Assembly (NCBI GenBank): GCA_016165875.1
Contig: JABBOT010000002.1
Location: forward strand, 38,405,868-38,469,867
DNA: 64,000 nt
Source of the DNA: Acanthopleura granulata
Taxonomy: Eukaryota; Mollusca; Polyplacophora; Chitonida; Chitonidae
Reading direction: 5' to 3'
Shown: in pieces, positions 57,904-64,000 of the stretch
Numbering within the stretch: position 1 is the stretch's first letter
Layout: every line of letters begins with the position of its first letter
Program-made: the position numbers and the translations under genes
Notes under the pieces: generated by a model
What the model was told of the DNA's origin: nothing
The model's input: the letters and a program-made list of their open reading frames with translations, nothing else
Database searches by the model: none

Positions 57904-60900
57904 GAAGTGTGTACGAATTTGCAATCTGGACAACAAAACAAAAAGAAAAGTAAAAAAAGTAGATACAAATTAAACGCCTGCTGCTGTCGACAACTAACAG
58001 GCAAAGGTCGTGAAACACCTTTTGTCCGAAGACAGTTTGGGAATATTTGAATTTCTGAAATGAAAAGAAACCTAAAATTAGAGAGGACTTCGACAAACAG
58101 GTCATATTATATTTGCAAACTAGCAGACTGTCGTTGCTGCTCTGGTATTTTGTTGCCTTTTATAATTGTACAAGATGTGAGGACTGCGATCCTTTCATCA
58201 CTATTCTCGACACGAGTTATGTCCCTTCCAGGGCGTTCCTCATGCAGAATCTCCGTTCTCTATGATGGGATGATCCATCCTGTTGACGGAAACCGTTTCA
58301 CCGGGGATTCTGTTCTCTTGATCGTGGACCCCTCTTCGCGCCTATGGTTAGACTTGATCAACAAAATGACCAGTTTCCATCTCCAGTAGTGCTTGAGCGA
58401 TTGAGTGCTGATGCCGTCCTTACTTACACTCTATCAATGCCACGACTCTGCTGGGCGATGATCTATCATGGTTGTTAATGACGAGCGACATCGAACAGGG
58501 ATTGTCCAATCAATGACCAGCAAACGGCTATGTTTGCGATGTTCTCCGCTAGAGGGCGTCCTGATAGCGGTCTCCACGGAGACTCGGAGCGTGGGTGACT
58601 GCTAGATAAAGCTGCTCTCGGGCTAAGATCCAAGAAGCTATAAATGTTAACTGTTAAATAAGTAGATTTCGTGTTCATGTAACACAGGGGTTCGGATATT
58701 TGGGCATAAATGTGTATTTTGATATCACTGCTCCCTAAAAGCGATGTTCTAAATAAAATGCGAGTAAAACATGGATGAGCTTGACGATGAGACGTAAGTA
58801 CGTAAGTTGGCGCATGTGTCGACATTGAAATCCGAGTGAAAACTGACTTCTTAGTGCTGAACGCTTCTAACGTCTGTTTCAAATAAGCTTATAGCTACAC
58901 ACCCATTTTAGCATCTACCATCTGGTAATGTACTTTCTAACCTCATCCCATCTTGTTGTGTAGCTGTTAATGCAATTTGAATGAGCTACACTCCTTTATT
59001 CTGAGAACCTGCGGATGCTGGATAAGTATAATTATTCTTAATTAGCATTTGTTGTGAGAAACTCAGAATCTTATCTGTCTATAATCCATTAGTTTTTTAA
59101 GACACTCTGCTCAGCCCATGCTGTTTGCACTCAAATGCCTCATACCATACGGCCTTCGTTGCCACTTACATGGAAAGCTTTCTAAGGACAAGCCTGCATT
59201 AATGTAGCGTAGTGTTACCGTGATCAGCCTACATACACCTCACACTCCACGAGTCTAATTTGGGACGTTTCCATTTCCTGAAAACTAAATGACGCTAATG
59301 GTTTAGCAAGGTGAATTAGCACCGTACCTATCCTTTCCTACACTCCGCAGATGTATGCAATTACACAAAAAGTGGTCAAACCGTTTACTGTCGTTTATAA
59401 AAAAAAGAGAACAGCTAGCGAAAAGAGCATTCTGAAGACAAACACTATTGTCTTCTGTATCGAAATCTTTAGGGTAACATCAACTCTCTGTTTTGTTTTG
59501 GCCCCAAGAACAATAAGTATGTAGTATAATTGTATGTTTCTTGTTTTTCAGTATCGATTTTTCCCTAAAACATATACTGTAATATGTAAAATACTATGTG
59601 TCTAAGGTACAGATATGCAAGACCACCTGATGTGGTCTGACGGCATATTTTGCAAGCGCGGTTTAAGTTTCAATTTTCACTAGCCCTGTTTGAACACACG
59701 GCTTACTTTGAGAGTTTCAGCTGGACTGTTGTACGGGGTTGCTCCCAGTCCCTGATGGCTAAACGACCCGCAAATACGTCACGGCTGAATTACAACTCCA
59801 GTCTTACGCTCCTATGTGTGACGAGCTTTAAACAAACGTGTGGCTTCGTGTGTGGTTTGAAAGCATTTGCTTTCAGACTGTTTAATTTGAACACAGGTGA
59901 TTAGGGCTGGTTTGAATTCGTGTGGCTTGGGTTTGGATCGAAAGCGCTTGGTTTGTGTCAGGTTTGAAAACACTAATTACACAATGTTCACTCTAGTCAG
60001 TATTTGTAAAGTGACTAGGAGCAATATCCTGGCTTGTTTTGCGATTTGTTGTAAGCGAGTGACTGTTCACTGAACACCGTACCTTATTACATAGAGGTCA
60101 ACATGTTCGGCTAAAATACATGTAGTATAGGAAGAATTCTACCTTGTCATTGACTAAATGGCCACGGATCTAATTTCCGATTTACAATATGAAAACCACC
60201 AGAAAAATACTTCTGTTTCTTCTATTCTGTGTTTTCTTTTCTTTAAACGATTTCACTCAGATGGTTCTTTCTGAAAATAATGAAGACACATGTGATGAAG
60301 TCACTGAAACGACAGGAAGAAGTAAAAACCAGAGCAAAGATCCAACTCTGCAAGCATTGTTGTATGATTGCTCTGGGAATTAGGTTACCTAGAAAAAATG
60401 ATGTACTTTTAACCAGGCATTGTCCTCAGTTTTCATACAAGGACTTCTCAGTCTCACAGACAGGTTGTTAAAAGTGAACTTCTTGTCTTCTATAGGCTGC
60501 TGAACATTTCTCCATGAATAATACCCACATCCGCATATATATTCTAACCCGGCTTGCATTGTATTCATATGTCGTATTTTGTCCCTGTTGTGTCGCATCC
60601 TATACTACCTGTCTTGCGTTATATTGTCAGGGTGACATTAATGATACTGATTCTGGAATTACATTTTATATTATAGTGTTATATAGGTCTTATATATTTA
60701 TGTTTCATCAGTTTTGTTTTGACAGTAAATAAAAAGAATCCCCAAGCCAAAAGATAATCTCAATAACTGTTTTATCGTTTCTCCATGGGCAATTGTAAAT
60801 GACTGGGAATATGGTTGGGGTTGGATGTTTGAAGGTGGATTGAGACATTTGTGAGCTGGCATTCTTGACTGAAAGTATAGTACAAACACAGTCAGGCGTA

Positions 60901-62248
60901 GGAATAGCTCTTATCTGTATAACACTCACAATCTTTATTAATCAAAATACTTGCAAAATAACAGAAGGATTGCATGTGTTCAGAAAACTACCCACACATT
61001 CGCGAAATGGTTTATTCTTTATTTAGACTCTTGGGATGAGTTAAACGAGAAAGTGCTAAATCGATTGGAAAAGTCAAATTAGAGCAGCTAGGTGTGACAT
61101 GCATAGGAAGTAGGATAAATGAGTAGGTGATTTGGCAACGTCTGGTATTCCCAGAAGACTCGTACACTAGTGTTAGGGTAGAGCGTGTCTTGTTGACTAG
61201 GTCTGTGCTTGGGCCAAACTGCATCTTAACGCCGAAAAACACGCGATGTGAGCAGAAAACATCAACTTAATGTGTCCCTTAGTCAGAATTAATTGAATTA
61301 GTGACAGACAACCTGGAGTATTTTTTTCACTCAGTGTTATATTTCCCCAGGTGTAGTGCTTAGGTGAAACATCGGATCGACTTTCAGCGGCACCTCTGTG
61401 CGTCTCTCAATTAAGACGTCCATTTACGCTAATTGCCGACGCCATTACGTCCGTGCGCCCATGGGGTGTCGACAGGAGAAAGCGGAAGCCGTTATTACTG
61501 TCTGGGCGCGATCGCTACCGTTCACCGATCTAATCCCCACCCAAGATTTACACCAGCAGCTCTGACAGCTAAACTATTGTAATATTTGATTTACATTACC
61601 TTTTGCTCCTTAGCTCTGGTACGCTGTGTTTCACTCTGTATTTTGTATAGTGCGAAATAAAATGTGCCGATCTTTTTTACTAAGTCATTCAGTAAATCTT
61701 CATAAAAGTGAATGAAAACAATGAGACAAATTGTATCTTGTTAATCCGTGAATAAAGAGGCGTGTAGGCTTCGTGAATAAGCCAATTTATATAATTTGGA
61801 ATCATTCACAAATAGAGTCAGATTATTAATTATACAGATCCAGAGACTGTAGAAATAACATTTGTATAGCTTCTTCTTAAATACCGCGTAGGCAAACATA
61901 GGATTGCGTTTCCACGGAGACATAATTTATTTATAATCTTTCTGTCAGGACGTCAGTCTGTGCACTTAGACCACCTCTTTAGCGGTTAATGATGGGGCGA
62001 GCGCTGACAGTAGTGTCCTCTTTTAGTTAGTGTTCACACAGTTTGACATGGTAGAAATGTGTGAACTGAAAGCTTAGATACATGAATAATTTACCCGCTG
62101 CGTGAATACAGATGTCAAAGTCATTTTCCAAAATAGTGATGTGGAGATAAACACACGTATAAAAAGGATGACATCCCCCGGGCAGTTTTGAATATCTGGT
62201 GACTATTCACCATGAATGCAAGCGCATAGTGTCTTCAAGTCGGATACA
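57904..62248. other. Noncoding with possible regulatory blocks
   Basis: Apart from the 60.2-kb short ORF, I see only enhancer-like stretches: 58970-59110 (TTAATTAGCATTTGTTG, TTATCTGTC) and 61380-61560 (CTAATTGCCGACGCC, GTTATTACTG). Confidence 0.4.
60189..60383 (+). CDS. Short ORF with signal-peptide-like start, unknown
   Basis: 64 codons from ATG with A at -3 to TAG. Residues 1-6 are basic/polar (MKTTRK), 7-19 a hydrophobic core (ILLFLLFCVFFSL), then a polar acidic tail (about 45 residues) with two cysteines and no clear domain. It could be a small secreted peptide or a first exon: GAA|GTAAAA inside is a possible donor. An AATAAA lies at about 60727. The length is also compatible with chance. 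Confidence 0.22.
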   Translation: MKTTRKILLFLLFCVFFSLNDFTQMVLSENNEDTCDEVTETTGRSKNQSKDPTLQALLYDCSGN

Positions 62249-62261
62249 GAAACTTACAATA

Positions 62262-62494
62262 TTTTTTTATTTTTCTGATTGGTGTTTTACGCCGTATTCA
62301 GAAATGTTTCACGTATACAAGGGCGGCCAGCATTATTGTGTCTCGGTGGAGACAAATGACCATCCACAGGTTGCTGGCAGACCTTCCCACGTACAGCCAG
62401 AGAGGAAGCAAGCATAAGCAGGGCTTGAGCTCACAACGACCGCATTGGTGGGAGGCATCTGGGTGCGCTAACCAACTGAGCCATGGAGGCCCCC
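62262..62494 (-). mobile_element. SINE with 13-bp target-site duplication and internal deletion
   Basis: Tail-side TTTTTCTGATTGGTGTTTTACGCC leads into GGGCGGCCAGCATTATTG, then a shortened middle: about 35 bp of the usual GGAAACC..GGGGGAAACC part is missing. It ends in the head, CTGAGCCATGGAGGCCCCC. Perfect duplications of GAAACTTACAATA lie at 62249-62261 and 62495-62507. Confidence 0.9.
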
Positions 62495-62507
62495 GAAACT
62501 TACAATA

Positions 62508-64000
62508 GATTGTACGTCTAGCAATATTCGGTATATACAGCATGGCGTGACATTATACCAGGAAGACTGTCAAAGACTTACTGACTGTTCCTGACTAAGG
62601 GCAAAAAGCTACTGAATTGAAGATTTCCTTTGCGTCTAGCGGTCGAAATAAACAGAAGTTTACCAGTCGTCAACCAAAATGGACGTTCACAGTCCGGAGC
62701 TGTTAATTCTCTCTACAAAACATGGCTTTCCAGCTTAATTCAATCTTAATACATCTTGTGTATCCTGATTTAAGACCTTTACATACTTAAAAATAAAATT
62801 GCAAATTATATTTTACTGTATGTACTGATTTCACAGATGTGAGGTGAAAAGAAATGTAAGAGCTCGGCTTTAGGCGGGGCTGTAATTGGTATCGGTAAAA
62901 AAATTTGAAAGGTCAGAAATCTTGAATTTAATGGCGGAATTCCTGGTAGCTTCGGGGAGGAAGATATATCCACATCTATTTGTTTGAGCTAAGGTTAACA
63001 GAGTAAAAGCCGACATCATAAGCGAGGCTTTTAACACATCAGAGTGTTACACTCTCTGGGTGACTTCGCTGACTTCCGCTGACAAACATTTTCTGTTCAA
63101 TCAATCAAACTTGTAGATCCACAAAAGCTACAGGCCAAGACCCTATTTCACAAGCAATCGAAACTTCTGCTTATGTGTCCTCGATTCCGATTCCCCAGAC
63201 CAGTTTTTATAAGAACCACAGCTGCCAGTTGCTTCTAACGGCTGTGGTTTTAGCCCATACAACGCCGTGATGTGTGTCAGTGTAGAGTACACCCCTGAGG
63301 ACGGTCTTGCGATTCCGGGATCAACCTTCTTTTGAACAATCTTTTTCCATTACAGATCCCAAAATGGCCAAAGGCTTTCTATGCCCTTCGTTTGTTACTC
63401 TTTAAACTAGTGCATTTGCCATTCTTTAGTAAAACTCCGTGTTTTGCCCAAAGCGTTTGGTTTGTTTCTAGAGGAACTCTGGTAATAAAAACCGAGTTAC
63501 TGGAGCAGGTGTCATCAAACACACTTTAGAAAGTAGCATAACTGTTTATCAAATACAAATTTTGGCACAGAATTTACATCACGGTAAGGACTTAATGGCT
63601 TTGACACGTTGCATTCCCAAGTCCATTTCAGCAAATTGGAATGGCGTCATGGAAAGCATATCTATTACATGAGGGTTTATGATGTGGGGAACCGGTAATG
63701 GGCATACATTTCTAAACATAAACAGCATCTGATCCTGCAGTGAACCTCCTCGGGCTTTTCCTCTATCTCGGGATATACTGTAATTGAAAATCACATGCTC
63801 ACCTCTCCTTTCGAACTCATGTTCTCCACAGCATGCCATCACCAGAAATGTTTGAGAACACATTCGTCGTGATCTTCAAATCTGATCGTTCGGGGGTCGT
63901 TCGTATAAATGGAACAGAATTTGAATCGACAGAAACGTACTTCGAAAAGCCACAGTTAGTTTCCGGGATATGCCTTGGATATTTGTGACCCCTTTCAGAC
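62508..64000. other. Noncoding, nothing recognised
   Basis: No gene or repeat that I can support. Frames at 63332 and 63579 are unrecognised. Confidence 0.45.

Noticed and set aside
57639..58105. Frames of 75-105 codons on both strands
   Set aside because: They overlap a truncated SINE and contradict each other.
58475..58882. 135-codon minus-strand frame
   Set aside because: No recognisable domain or leader; flanks look noncoding.

Overview
This is animal nuclear DNA, most likely from a marine mollusc or a close lophotrochozoan relative. The evidence is a single spliced gene with GT-AG introns, long AT-rich noncoding stretches, many minisatellites, and several copies of a tRNA-headed SINE with (AAAT)n tails of the kind common in mollusc genomes. 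The organism call is an inference; no marker gene fixes the species.

The one gene I can name is ENGase, the cytosolic endo-beta-N-acetylglucosaminidase of glycoside hydrolase family 85, on the + strand. Eleven coding exons between 32634 and 44066 join in frame through matched GT-AG sites. They give about 676 residues, from just before the conserved CHD-GGYL segment, through the catalytic N-x-E motif (WLINIEN), to the true C-terminus. The short N-terminal part is not securely found; one phase-compatible candidate first exon lies at 31432-31486.

Layout. 1-31 kb: no recognisable protein gene. It holds tandem arrays (44 bp at 8.8 kb, 40 bp at 9.1 kb, a 166 bp direct duplication at 19.2 kb, 23 bp at 23.2 kb, 102 bp at 24.4 kb, about 17 bp at 27.4 kb), foldbacks at 17.4 and 23.8 kb, six perfect TGACGTCA sites between 4.9 and 18.7 kb, and SINE copies at 25.4, 26.7 and 27.1 kb. 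31-45 kb: the ENGase locus. Its introns and 3' end carry their own minisatellites, a terminal-inverted-repeat element, a SINE with target-site duplication, and a repeat built from the acceptor of the exon that carries the active site. 45-64 kb: no recognisable intact gene. It holds a possible decayed retroelement on the minus strand (48.5-49.1 kb), blocks that look like conserved regulatory DNA, two more SINE copies, and one short ORF with a signal-peptide-like start (60.2 kb).

Most open reading frames in the window are chance or repeat-derived and are left out. The most interesting structure is the set of duplicated, partly inverted copies of the 3' splice junction just upstream of the ENGase active-site exon.
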